Positions 1 to 5,896 of a stretch of DNA of 41,294 nucleotides are shown piece by piece (position 1 is the stretch's first letter; every line of letters begins with the position of its first letter). Position numbers and translations under genes: made by a program. Below the pieces are notes generated by a model. That model was not told the DNA's origin, ran no database searches, and was given only the letters and a program-made list of their open reading frames with translations. The DNA lies in NCBI GenBank assembly GCA_903881085.1, contig CAIRSA010000457.1, positions 1-41,294 on the forward strand. The letters run 5' to 3'. The stretch is from an uncultured Acidobacteriia bacterium (GTDB lineage: Bacteria; Acidobacteriota; Terriglobia; Bryobacterales; Bryobacteraceae).

Positions 1-103
1 AGCGGTCTTTCGAGATCAATCGAATTTCCACTTCGCGGCAATATTCCCCGCCGAGGTCAGGATGTCTGAGCTTAAACTGGTCTATTTCGAAGCGGCCCGT
101 TAT
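1..103 (-). CDS. Possible 5' end of a further operon gene (partial, uncertain start)
   Basis: An open frame runs leftward off the window edge just after the globin gene. Its translation (GRFEIDQFKLRHPDLGG and onward, with CREVEIRLISKDR near the edge) has about 59% GC at third positions and looks coding. The two upstream junctions in this operon are ATGA overlaps. Here the same geometry reads ATAA at 103-100, so an ATA stands where ATG would be expected. The only ordinary alternative in frame is a GTG at 31-29 (MEIRLISKDR), with a GGGGA too far upstream to be a good ribosome-binding site. I do not recognise the product. It may be a gene that lost its start, one that starts at GTG 31, or chance open sequence. 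Confidence 0.3.
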   Translation of the reverse strand, partial: MTGRFEIDQFKLRHPDLGGEYCREVEIRLISKDR

Positions 104-519
104 GGCGATGGCAACTGAGCCGCGCCGGCCTGCATCGCCGTGGCAATCTCATCGATCAACGCCCCCCATGCAGCCTCTACCGGCGGCGTAAATTCCGCCT
201 CAAGCGTTTGCTTAAGCGTCCACAGAAAGGCTGCTTTCGCCGCGCCATACTGCTCTGATACCACACCGTATCCTGCATGGCGCTGTCCCATGGCAAACAA
301 TGCGTGCTTCCTGCTGTCCAGATCGTCCAGGCTATCGCTCAACGAAATCAGCATGTCCATGAATTTCTTGCCTTGCGCCATCACATCGCCGCGAAATAAG
401 GGCCGTACTGCGGGATTGCTTTGGAACAGCCTGCCATAGAACAATTGCGCGGCAGGCTCAGCCACTTCGAGAAGCATGGGCATCGTTTCGCGCACCAGTA
501 GAATGTCTCTTTGCATCAT
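100..519 (-). CDS. Single-domain bacterial globin (Vgb/flavohaemoglobin-head type)
   Basis: A 139-residue haem protein of the haemoglobin superfamily. The A/B-helix pattern FYGRLFQSNPAVRPLF (about 27-42) and the F-helix signature QRHAGYGV with a candidate proximal His (about 79-86) fit the globin part of flavohaemoglobins and Vitreoscilla-type globins. The length equals one globin domain, with no FAD/NAD reductase attached. Such proteins bind O2, NO or CO and serve in NO detoxification, O2 delivery or sensing; which applies here cannot be read. The start ATG at 519 overlaps the kinase stop by 4 bp (ATGA, 516-519), so translation is probably coupled. A second ATG directly follows. Being last in a sigma-factor/kinase operon suggests a gas-responsive role; this is inference. 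Confidence 0.85.
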   Translation of the reverse strand: MMQRDILLVRETMPMLLEVAEPAAQLFYGRLFQSNPAVRPLFRGDVMAQGKKFMDMLISLSDSLDDLDSRKHALFAMGQRHAGYGVVSEQYGAAKAAFLWTLKQTLEAEFTPPVEAAWGALIDEIATAMQAGAAQLPSP

Positions 520-3143
520 TTCCGGCTAGTCCTTTCCAGCGCAGCCTCTATCATGCGCATTTCTGTTTTATGTTCTGCTCGAAGCTTGGGGTTACTCAAC
601 AGTTCGCGCCATTGTTCGCTGGCTTTTTCCAACCATGCCTGTGCATTCTTCGAATCGGCGAGCGCAGCGTAGGTCAGCCCCATTGTTCCCGCACCCTGGG
701 CAATGGCGAACGGGTTGTTTGATAGCTTTTCAGACTTCCCCCGGGCCTCTTCGGCGTGCTGCAACGCTTCCAGCCTGTGTCCACGTTCCGCCTCGGCCAA
801 CGCCAATTTTCTGCAATCCCGCATAAAGGTGACAACCGCCGCCGAAGTTCCTGAGGAAGCGAGCAATTTGGTTATCTCATAACTCTTCTGCCATGCCGCG
901 ATGGCCTCAGCCGGCCGCTTCTTCGCGGCAAGCGAATCACCGAGTTGTGTATTCGCATGGGCAAGAAATCGTCTATTGAGGTTGCTCTTTGGATTGCGGC
1001 GGGAGGCATCCTGCAACAACCGGATTGAAGCGTTCAGCAAGGGTAACCTGCGTTGGTGATCGCTCGCCGGCATCATGGCGCTGAGCCGCGATAGCGCGAT
1101 GCCGTAATCACTCACGGCACGTTCGTCCTCCGGGTCATCCTCATAAGAAAGCTTTGCCAGTTGTACCACTTCCTGATACGTCGAAATGGCATCGGCTGAA
1201 TCAACCTGTCCTACGTTATCTTCATCGCCCAGCATGTCGGCCTTATGTGCCAGCGACAGCATCAATTGATGGCGGAAGTTGACAGCCGTGGGCGCCTCGG
1301 CAACCAACCGCTTCAATACCTTGATTGACCCGTCGAAATGTTCACGCGCTTGTGGAATCTGTTTTATCTGCGACTCAGCGGTGGCAATTGTGGAATATGC
1401 GCCGGCCACAAGGAACTGCATGTCGCGGTCGGGCTCCTTCTTGGGGTCGCCTAGCAAAAGATTCAGTGCCTTCCTGGAGTGGTCGATGGACTCCTGATAA
1501 TTTCCCCGATCCCGTGCAATCAGCGCGATGCCCTGCTCAATCTGCGAGAGCTCAATGCGCAGCGACTGGTCCGCCGGATGACTGGCAAGAAAAGATGTTC
1601 CCGAAGCCAGGGCTTCCTCATACCGTAACATCGCCTGCGTGTGACTCCCCTGTGAATAATACATTCCGCCCAATTTGTGTTCAACCACTGTTCGTTCGTA
1701 AATCACGGCGCGGTTTCCAGGCTCCTTTCGGGCAGCGGAAACAAGCAGGCTTCGTGCCTTCTCAAAGCTCGCTACCGCGGCTGGCTCATTGCCAAGATTT
1801 GCGTTCAACGCGTCGCCTTCCACCTTTCCAATTCGAACGTAAGCCGCCGCGAGTTCCGCCGCGAGCGAAGCATCCTGATTAGAAGTCGCCGCCACTGCGT
1901 CCAGATATTGCTTGCCAGTTTCCACAATCAACTTGCGCGCCTTTATGGAGCCAGGCAGGTAACGCACAGCGTCGTGAACGTCGAACACAAATATGTTGGC
2001 AAGCCGCCGCACCAATTGTAGACGCTCGTTGGCGAGTCTCGCCTGATACATGGAGACGGCTGTGCCGCCCACCAATGTCGCGGCAACAGCCACGCTGGCA
2101 GCGACAAATCCTGAGTGCCGTCTGATGAACTTGCGCATTCTGTACACTGTCGTATCGGGCCTGGCCAGCACGGGTTGATGAGACAAATGACGTTCCAAGT
2201 CGGCTGATAACATGCCCACCGTAGGGTAGCGCCGGTTCGGATCCTTCTCCAACGCTCGAAGCAGAATTGTATCCAGGTCTCCCGCCAGGCGCTTGCCTGT
2301 TGCCTTGTCTTTAGTGGCAAGACTGGGCCGTTGCGGTTCCACGGAACAAATCGCACGCTCAATTTCCGCCAGCGAAAAACCTGAAAACCGGTGAGGCTTA
2401 ACGCCGGCGAGTAACTCATACAAAACAGCGCCAAGTGAGTATACATCGGAAGCGATCGTTACAAGATCGCCGCGAATCTGTTCCGGACTCGCGTAATCAG
2501 GCGTCAACATTCGCGACTCTGAGGCCATCGTTTCATCCGGGTTCAGCGGATCCGCATAAAGCAACTTGCAAATGCCGAAATCCAGCAGCTTCGGCTCACC
2601 GTCTTTGTCAACCAGAATGTTCCCGGGCTTGATGTCGCGATGCACCACAAAATGGCGATGCGCATGCTCCGCGGCCGAACATACCTTTAAGAACAATCGC
2701 AGCCGCTCTTCCACGCTGAGCTCATGGCTGCGGCAGTATTCCGTAATCCAGGAACCGTCCACGAACTCCATGACGATGTAGGGCAACCCGTCATTGGTGG
2801 TACCGCCATCAAGCAAGCGTGCAATGTGCGGGTGATGCAGGTTGGCCAGCGTCTGACGTTCACGCCGGAATCGCCTCAGGACGAACGCGGTGTCCATCCC
2901 CGGACTCACAACCTTGATCGCCACCTCCATGTTGTATTGCTCGTCATCGCGGCGGCCCAGGTAAACCGTACCCATGCCTCCGCGCCCCAACTCGCGGATC
3001 AACGAATACGGGCCTATCCGCCGCGGCAGTGCAGGCTTGAGATCTTCCTCAAACGCATCGATGACCGCGGATTTGAACTGCCCGTCAACAAACCCATGCG
3101 CCACAAGATCACTTTCGATGAGTGAGGCGATCTCTGCCCGCAT
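516..3143 (-). CDS. Transmembrane Ser/Thr protein kinase with TPR C-terminal region (N-terminus cut off by a stop codon)
   Basis: An 875-residue Hanks-type kinase of the PknB class with a long TPR-like tail. Visible are the glycine loop ELGRGGMGTVY (51-61), catalytic Lys77 in VAIKV, HRDIKPGN (168-175), DFG (188-190) and YASPEQI (217-223). One transmembrane helix lies near 345-366 and is followed by several hundred residues of helical TPR-like repeats. It should phosphorylate proteins in the cytoplasm in response to a signal read by the tail. The ATG at 3143 is only the first usable start after an in-frame TAA at 3153-3155; the family-typical N-terminus lies upstream in the same frame (see 3144-3254). 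No good ribosome-binding site precedes ATG 3143, so expression may depend on termination-reinitiation. The 3' end overlaps the globin start. Confidence 0.88.
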   Translation of the reverse strand: MRAEIASLIESDLVAHGFVDGQFKSAVIDAFEEDLKPALPRRIGPYSLIRELGRGGMGTVYLGRRDDEQYNMEVAIKVVSPGMDTAFVLRRFRRERQTLANLHHPHIARLLDGGTTNDGLPYIVMEFVDGSWITEYCRSHELSVEERLRLFLKVCSAAEHAHRHFVVHRDIKPGNILVDKDGEPKLLDFGICKLLYADPLNPDETMASESRMLTPDYASPEQIRGDLVTIASDVYSLGAVLYELLAGVKPHRFSGFSLAEIERAICSVEPQRPSLATKDKATGKRLAGDLDTILLRALEKDPNRRYPTVGMLSADLERHLSHQPVLARPDTTVYRMRKFIRRHSGFVAASVAVAATLVGGTAVSMYQARLANERLQLVRRLANIFVFDVHDAVRYLPGSIKARKLIVETGKQYLDAVAATSNQDASLAAELAAAYVRIGKVEGDALNANLGNEPAAVASFEKARSLLVSAARKEPGNRAVIYERTVVEHKLGGMYYSQGSHTQAMLRYEEALASGTSFLASHPADQSLRIELSQIEQGIALIARDRGNYQESIDHSRKALNLLLGDPKKEPDRDMQFLVAGAYSTIATAESQIKQIPQAREHFDGSIKVLKRLVAEAPTAVNFRHQLMLSLAHKADMLGDEDNVGQVDSADAISTYQEVVQLAKLSYEDDPEDERAVSDYGIALSRLSAMMPASDHQRRLPLLNASIRLLQDASRRNPKSNLNRRFLAHANTQLGDSLAAKKRPAEAIAAWQKSYEITKLLASSGTSAAVVTFMRDCRKLALAEAERGHRLEALQHAEEARGKSEKLSNNPFAIAQGAGTMGLTYAALADSKNAQAWLEKASEQWRELLSNPKLRAEHKTEMRMIEAALERTSRK

Positions 3144-3254
3144 TTCGCGGTCTTAACCGCAGACCTGATCAAGCCAGATGGTTCTCTGCCCAGTGGGCAG
3201 TTCCAAGGCTTCATGGAAGAGTTCGCCGACTTTTTTCCACCCCTCAGGCGTCAT
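3144..3254 (-). pseudogene. Detached N-terminal segment of the Ser/Thr kinase, closed by an in-frame TAA
   Basis: Read leftward from ATG 3254-3252, this frame encodes MTPEGWKKVGELFHEALEL, a Gln-Arg-containing stretch and WLDQVCG. It then hits TAA at 3155-3153 and continues without frame change as DRE into MRAEIASLIESD of the kinase. I recall this pattern (W-x-x-V-x-x-LFHEALEL, a C-x-G-D-x-x-L-R-x-E motif, then S-L-x-x-SD) as the standard opening of acidobacterial TPR-kinases. The ATG also overlaps the sigma-factor stop as ATGA (3251-3254), the operon's usual junction. Together these make it very likely that the kinase originally began at 3254 and that one codon is now a stop. The TAA sits in a small perfect hairpin, gcggt-ctta-accgc (3147-3160). 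Confidence 0.8.
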
Positions 3255-3814
3255 GCACGTTTCATTTCACGGTGCAGCCAGGCTTCGGCCAGCCGTTGTT
3301 CTCTCCCTATTGTTGCTACCGATACATCCAGCGCCCGTGCGGTTTCATCCACACTGAAGCCACCGAAAAATCTCAATTCAATTACTTTCGCCTGGCGTTC
3401 GGAGACCTTTGCTAGTTCGTTAAGGGCGTCGTCCAGCGCGATCATTTCCGCTCCCCGCTCATGAGCAAAACTCATGGCTTCCTGAATTGTCGCCTTCGCC
3501 ACCCCGCCGCCTCGTTTTCCGCTCTTGCTCTTGCGTGCATGATCGACCAGAATCTGGCGCATCAAGTGCGCAGCAACGCCGAAGAAGTGCGACCGGCTTT
3601 CCCAATCCGGGAGGCTTTGCGAAACCAACCGCAAATAGGCCTCATTCACCAGGGCCGTAGGTTGCAGCGTAGCAGAAGACCGTTCATTCCGCATGTAGCT
3701 TGCCGCCAGACGGCGCAGTTCATCGTAAACCAGCGGAGTCAGTGCATTGATAGCCTCTACGTTCCCGCTTTTCCATTCCACCAGCAATTGGGTTACATCT
3801 TCCTGAATCGCCAC
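3251..3814 (-). CDS. ECF-like RNA polymerase sigma factor (acidobacterial/planctomycete type)
   Basis: 187 residues with sigma-70 region 2 (LTPLVYDELRRLAASYMRNE through LVNEAYLRLVSQ to FFGVAAHLMRQILVDHAR) and region 4 (RQAKVIELRFFGGFSVDETARALDVSVATIGRE, helix-turn-helix). It lacks regions 1 and 3, as ECF factors do. The wording matches the ECF-like group that in acidobacteria commonly sits next to TPR Ser/Thr kinases. It should direct RNA polymerase to a special promoter set. The start is GTG at 3814-3812, chosen because GGAGG lies 8 nt upstream. The stop overlaps the ancestral kinase start by 4 bp. No anti-sigma gene is seen; the kinase is the likely controller (inference). A sigma-70-like promoter lies at 3849-3877. 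Confidence 0.9.
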   Translation of the reverse strand: MAIQEDVTQLLVEWKSGNVEAINALTPLVYDELRRLAASYMRNERSSATLQPTALVNEAYLRLVSQSLPDWESRSHFFGVAAHLMRQILVDHARKSKSGKRGGGVAKATIQEAMSFAHERGAEMIALDDALNELAKVSERQAKVIELRFFGGFSVDETARALDVSVATIGREQRLAEAWLHREMKRA

Positions 3815-3848
3815 GGCCAGTTCCTCCGCCTTTCCGTTCCTTCACTTT

Positions 3849-3877
3849 ATACTAAGGAATCCAAACTCCAATGTCCT
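3849..3877 (-). promoter_or_regulatory. Candidate sigma-70 promoter of the sigma factor-kinase-globin operon
   Basis: On the minus strand a -35 box AGGACA (3877-3872) is separated by exactly 17 bp from a -10 box TAGTAT (3854-3849), each 4 of 6 to consensus. It lies about 35 bp before the GTG start at 3814. Chosen by eye, so transcript evidence is lacking. Confidence 0.4.
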
Positions 3878-3890
3878 GAGACTGGATTCC
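3856..3890. repeat. Inverted repeat over the sigma-operon promoter
   Basis: GGAATCC at 3856-3862 and GGATTCC at 3884-3890 form a perfect 7-bp inverted repeat, extendable by AAG/CTT with one bulge. The left arm lies in the spacer next to the -10 box and the repeat spans the -35 box. It could be an operator for the operon, or a weak terminator for the secreted-protein gene that ends at 3918. The loop of about 21 nt and the lack of a T-run favour an operator. Confidence 0.3.
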
Positions 3891-3917
3891 CTTCGGTAAA
3901 AACTTCATCCGTTCCTG

Positions 3918-4448
3918 TTATTGCATTACCGCGAATGCATCAGTCAACCGGCCGACAATGGTTACCAGCGTACTCCAAGGTCCAGCACCAGCCGCTCCAC
4001 CGCCGCCGAACTGCTGCGAACCGATCCGGGTGCAGTGCAGTGTCAAGTTGTTCGCTACGCCACCATCCACAGCCAGCTTCACTGCGTCGTCGATCCCAAG
4101 AAGGTCGCTCTTGGCCGATTGGTTGGTGTAGTGTACCACGGGTTTCGCCAGGTAGTAAACGGCAGGCAACATCCCCATCGCCTGCGGTTGCGCGGATGTG
4201 AGGCTGCATGTAATATTCTCTCCCGTGCCGACGGTGGAGCGAAGGCGGACCTCGTCAATCAACAGGCGCTTGCCGGCCTGAATTGCGGGAAAGGTCAGGA
4301 ACAGTTCCGTACCTGGATCGGCTCCCTTGGGCGATACTACCCCAATCAGACTGCCCTGGTAGGGAGTCTGCCCGTAAGCTACGCTTGCCACCGTAAACGC
4401 AATGGTTGCGGTAACAGCAAGGATTGTCTTGTTGAACATCTGTTTCAT
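3918..4448 (-). CDS. Secreted protein of unknown function, 176 residues
   Basis: An N-terminal signal peptide is clear (MKQMFNKTILAVTATIAFTV, cleavage likely after VAYG-Q). The mature part looks beta-rich and has two cysteines (in ENITCSL and LTLHCTRIG) that could form a disulfide. There is a Gly/Ala-rich patch GGGGAAGAGP and an alternating hydrophobic C-terminus. I do not recognise a family. The start is well supported: AGGAG lies 8 nt before the ATG. About 50 bp upstream is one of three copies of a shared promoter-like motif (4496-4528) that also precedes the small peptides at 5418-5531 and 5679-5744, so the gene is probably co-regulated with them rather than with the sigma factor downstream. 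Confidence 0.75.
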   Translation of the reverse strand: MKQMFNKTILAVTATIAFTVASVAYGQTPYQGSLIGVVSPKGADPGTELFLTFPAIQAGKRLLIDEVRLRSTVGTGENITCSLTSAQPQAMGMLPAVYYLAKPVVHYTNQSAKSDLLGIDDAVKLAVDGGVANNLTLHCTRIGSQQFGGGGAAGAGPWSTLVTIVGRLTDAFAVMQ

Positions 4449-4495
4449 TTGTTTTCTCCTTTTCTCTTTCTTGAGGCGCGTTGCGCGGCCTCACT

Positions 4496-4528
4496 CTATC
4501 GGGCGCAAATTCGTTCTGAAATCGATCA
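4496..4528 (-). promoter_or_regulatory. Shared motif, copy 1 (promoter-like element of the secreted-protein gene)
   Basis: On the minus strand: TGATCGATTTC, 10 variable bases, TGCGCCC, then GATAG. The TGCGCCC part (4507-4501) is 52 bp before the ATG of the gene at 4448. The same two blocks at the same 10-bp spacing occur at 5573-5605 and 5627-5660, always in front of a small or secreted protein gene. The spacer sequence is not conserved. It could be a promoter for an alternative sigma factor or an operator. Confidence 0.6.
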
Positions 4529-4563
4529 ACCCGGTCAGGGCAATTTCTTCTGCGCTACGCCAA

Positions 4564-5400
4564 CTACCTGCGATTGATGGTCCCGCGGCAGGACGGCGCT
4601 CCGCAGTAGCAACGCACGATGCCGCAATCTTTACGAAAGTTATAGTCAAGCAGAAGCTCTTCGCCGGGTTCAATCCGGCGCAGGCTTGCCACCCAGACGC
4701 GGCCGTTTTCGTGCTGAAATGCACAGTTCGGCTCGCAGCAATGGTTCAACAGCTCTGCACCGCTTCCGCCAACGGATCCATCGATGCACCAGTACGCGTC
4801 CAGGTTGCATAGGTAGGTGCGGTGCTCGCATCTTGAGAGCCAGAACCTGCGGCTGACCCGCTCACCGGTGTATTCAATAATGCGCTTTGCCGCGGGAATC
4901 GGTTCTGCGGCAAATACGCCGAATCGATGAATGCGCGAGGGTCCAACGCTCAGTGCAAAGGCCGCCATTTCCTTATTGATTTTCGCGGTCGCCTTCCAGG
5001 AATCATCGGCCATCTCCCGTGCTGCTTCGGCAATCATATCCGACCGATGCTCGAGTTCCTCGGATTCCTTCTTTAGCAATTGGGAAAGATTGTAGAGCAG
5101 GTCGCCAACTCGGGTATCCGTTCCGCCGAGTTCCTTCTCCATGATCGGCAAAGAGCGTTGATAGGCGGCACGGGCTTCGCCGAGCCTGCCCAGCGACTTG
5201 TAATAAAGCCCAAGATTGTTCAGTGTCATCGCCACTTCAATGTGATCCGGTCCGAAGAGTTGCTCTTTCAGTGCGAGCGCACTCAAATACAACTTTTCCG
5301 GACTCTTTGGTTCGCCGGCCGCTTGCCGCCGCGCGGCCCGGTTGTGTAACCGGACCGCACGTTCGTAGGTCTTTTGCTGCGCTGTGGTCAACATGGCCAA
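4564..5400 (-). CDS. TPR-SET domain protein, putative protein lysine methyltransferase
   Basis: 278 residues in two parts. Residues about 10-110 are TPR repeats of the kinesin-light-chain kind (LYLSALALKEQLFGPDHIEV, TLNNLGLYYKSLGRLGEARA). Residues about 150-276 are a SET domain with its marks in order: RFGVFAAEPIPA near the start, NHCCEPNC (219-226, the NHSCxPN pseudoknot motif), GEELLLDYNF (247-256, with the expected catalytic Tyr253), and a post-SET zinc cluster CYCGAPSC (264-271) with Cys222. SET enzymes methylate lysines using S-adenosylmethionine, and the TPRs probably hold the substrate. The TTG at 5400 is preferred over ATG 5394 because GGAGG lies 6 nt before it. The gene follows a 37-residue Lys-rich peptide gene by 17 bp, which makes that peptide a natural candidate partner or substrate (inference). 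Confidence 0.85.
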   Translation of the reverse strand: MAMLTTAQQKTYERAVRLHNRAARRQAAGEPKSPEKLYLSALALKEQLFGPDHIEVAMTLNNLGLYYKSLGRLGEARAAYQRSLPIMEKELGGTDTRVGDLLYNLSQLLKKESEELEHRSDMIAEAAREMADDSWKATAKINKEMAAFALSVGPSRIHRFGVFAAEPIPAAKRIIEYTGERVSRRFWLSRCEHRTYLCNLDAYWCIDGSVGGSGAELLNHCCEPNCAFQHENGRVWVASLRRIEPGEELLLDYNFRKDCGIVRCYCGAPSCRGTINRR

Positions 5401-5417
5401 TCCACGCCTCCTTCAAC

Positions 5418-5531
5418 TTAGAGCTTGATTTTGAGGCCTGCACGAATGCGCGTCTTCACCGGCATGCCGGCGGGGATATCCCGCAACACGACCTGTTCGA
5501 TTGCCTGATTCATCTTCTGCTTGGTTTTCAT
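5418..5531 (-). CDS. Small basic peptide, 37 residues (peptide A)
   Basis: A short gene with an excellent ribosome-binding site (AAGGAG, 8 nt before the ATG). The peptide opens MKTKQKMNQAIEQVV, has a helix-like middle and ends VKTRIRAGLKIKL. It has nine Lys or Arg residues and no Cys. The motif K-T-x-(I/V)-(K/R)-A-G is shared, with the same spacing, with peptide B at 5679-5744. It lies 17 bp before the TPR-SET gene and has its own upstream copy of the shared motif, so the two form a likely bicistron. It could be a modified-peptide precursor, a methylation substrate or a regulator; none of these is proven. The tight ribosome-binding site, upstream element and neighbour argue that it is a real gene. 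Confidence 0.65.
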   Translation of the reverse strand: MKTKQKMNQAIEQVVLRDIPAGMPVKTRIRAGLKIKL

Positions 5532-5572
5532 TTTGTTTCTCCTTTTTTGTGTCCGGCAAATCTGCCGTCACA

Positions 5573-5605
5573 CTGTAGGGCGCAAGTGCCCATTGAAATC
5601 GATCA
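5573..5605 (-). promoter_or_regulatory. Shared motif, copy 2 (upstream of peptide A and TPR-SET)
   Basis: On the minus strand: TGATCGATTTC, 10 variable bases, TGCGCCC (5584-5578), then TACAG. It is 46 bp before the ATG of peptide A. Its 11-base first block is identical to that of copy 1, and both have CAG/TAG-like bases and GTGA after the second block. It sits about 21 bp from copy 3, which points the other way, giving a compact divergent control region. Confidence 0.6.
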
Positions 5606-5626
5606 GCAAATTTCTAACTTTTTCTC

Positions 5627-5660
5627 TGAGCGATTTCGGTTCTGTTATGCGCCCGATTAG
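5627..5660 (+). promoter_or_regulatory. Shared motif, copy 3 (upstream of peptide B)
   Basis: On the plus strand: TGAGCGATTTC (5627-5637), 10 variable bases, TGCGCCC (5648-5654), then GATTAG. One base of the first block differs from copies 1 and 2. The second block ends 24 bp before the ATG of peptide B, closer than in the other copies (46 and 52 bp). Recurrence on the opposite strand in front of a similar peptide argues for a transcription signal rather than shared coding sequence. Confidence 0.6.
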
Positions 5661-5678
5661 ACGAAAGGAGAGACGCAC

Positions 5679-5744
5679 ATGAAAACCAAAACGAATGTGA
5701 AAGCTGGCGTGAACTGCCGCAAAGCTGGCGATAAAGGAGAGTAA
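5679..5744 (+). CDS. Very small peptide, 21 residues (peptide B)
   Basis: An ATG with AAAGGAGAG about 8 nt upstream opens a 21-codon frame. The peptide begins MKTKTNVKAGVNC and ends KAGDKGE, with one Cys and six Lys. KTNVKAG matches KTRIRAG of peptide A position by position. I recall small bacterial peptides with an N-V-K-A-G core in several phyla but cannot name a verified family. The base string AAAGCTGGCG occurs twice inside the gene (5700-5709, 5721-5730). It is followed 18 bp later by a hairpin that may end its transcript. Alone it would be doubtful; the shared motif, ribosome-binding site and kinship to peptide A make it credible. Confidence 0.5.
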   Translation: MKTKTNVKAGVNCRKAGDKGE

Positions 5745-5762
5745 TCGGGAGGCCTCTTTGGC

Positions 5763-5788
5763 AGGTGGCTGTCTTGTGCAAGCCGCCT
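5763..5788 (+). terminator. Possible weak intrinsic terminator after peptide B
   Basis: AGGTGGCT (5763-5770) and AGCCGCCT (5781-5788) form an 8-bp stem with one G-U pair around a 10-nt loop, followed by only TTAT. Its position 18 bp after the peptide B stop supports a short separate transcript. The rest of 5789-5896 shows no gene that I can support. Confidence 0.35.
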
Positions 5789-5896
5789 TTATCGATTAAC
5801 GACAAACGGTAAGGAGACTAAGAGACAGCTTCGATTGGCGCTCTAATCTCCTTCACTGGCCCGATTGAAACATGACAATTAACCTACTTGCTCGTC

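Noticed and set aside
4491..5660. Reading copies 1 and 2 of the shared motif as coding: both can be translated as LIDFxxxLRPxx followed by a stop
   Set aside because: The synonymous positions are identical, the three spacer codons are unrelated, no start with a ribosome-binding site leads into either frame, and copy 3 on the other strand does not keep that frame. A DNA element explains it better, though a duplicated gene end is not fully excluded.
5758..5799. A 13-codon frame from TTG with GGAGG upstream, after peptide B
   Set aside because: Too short, and it contains the hairpin that more likely ends the peptide B transcript.
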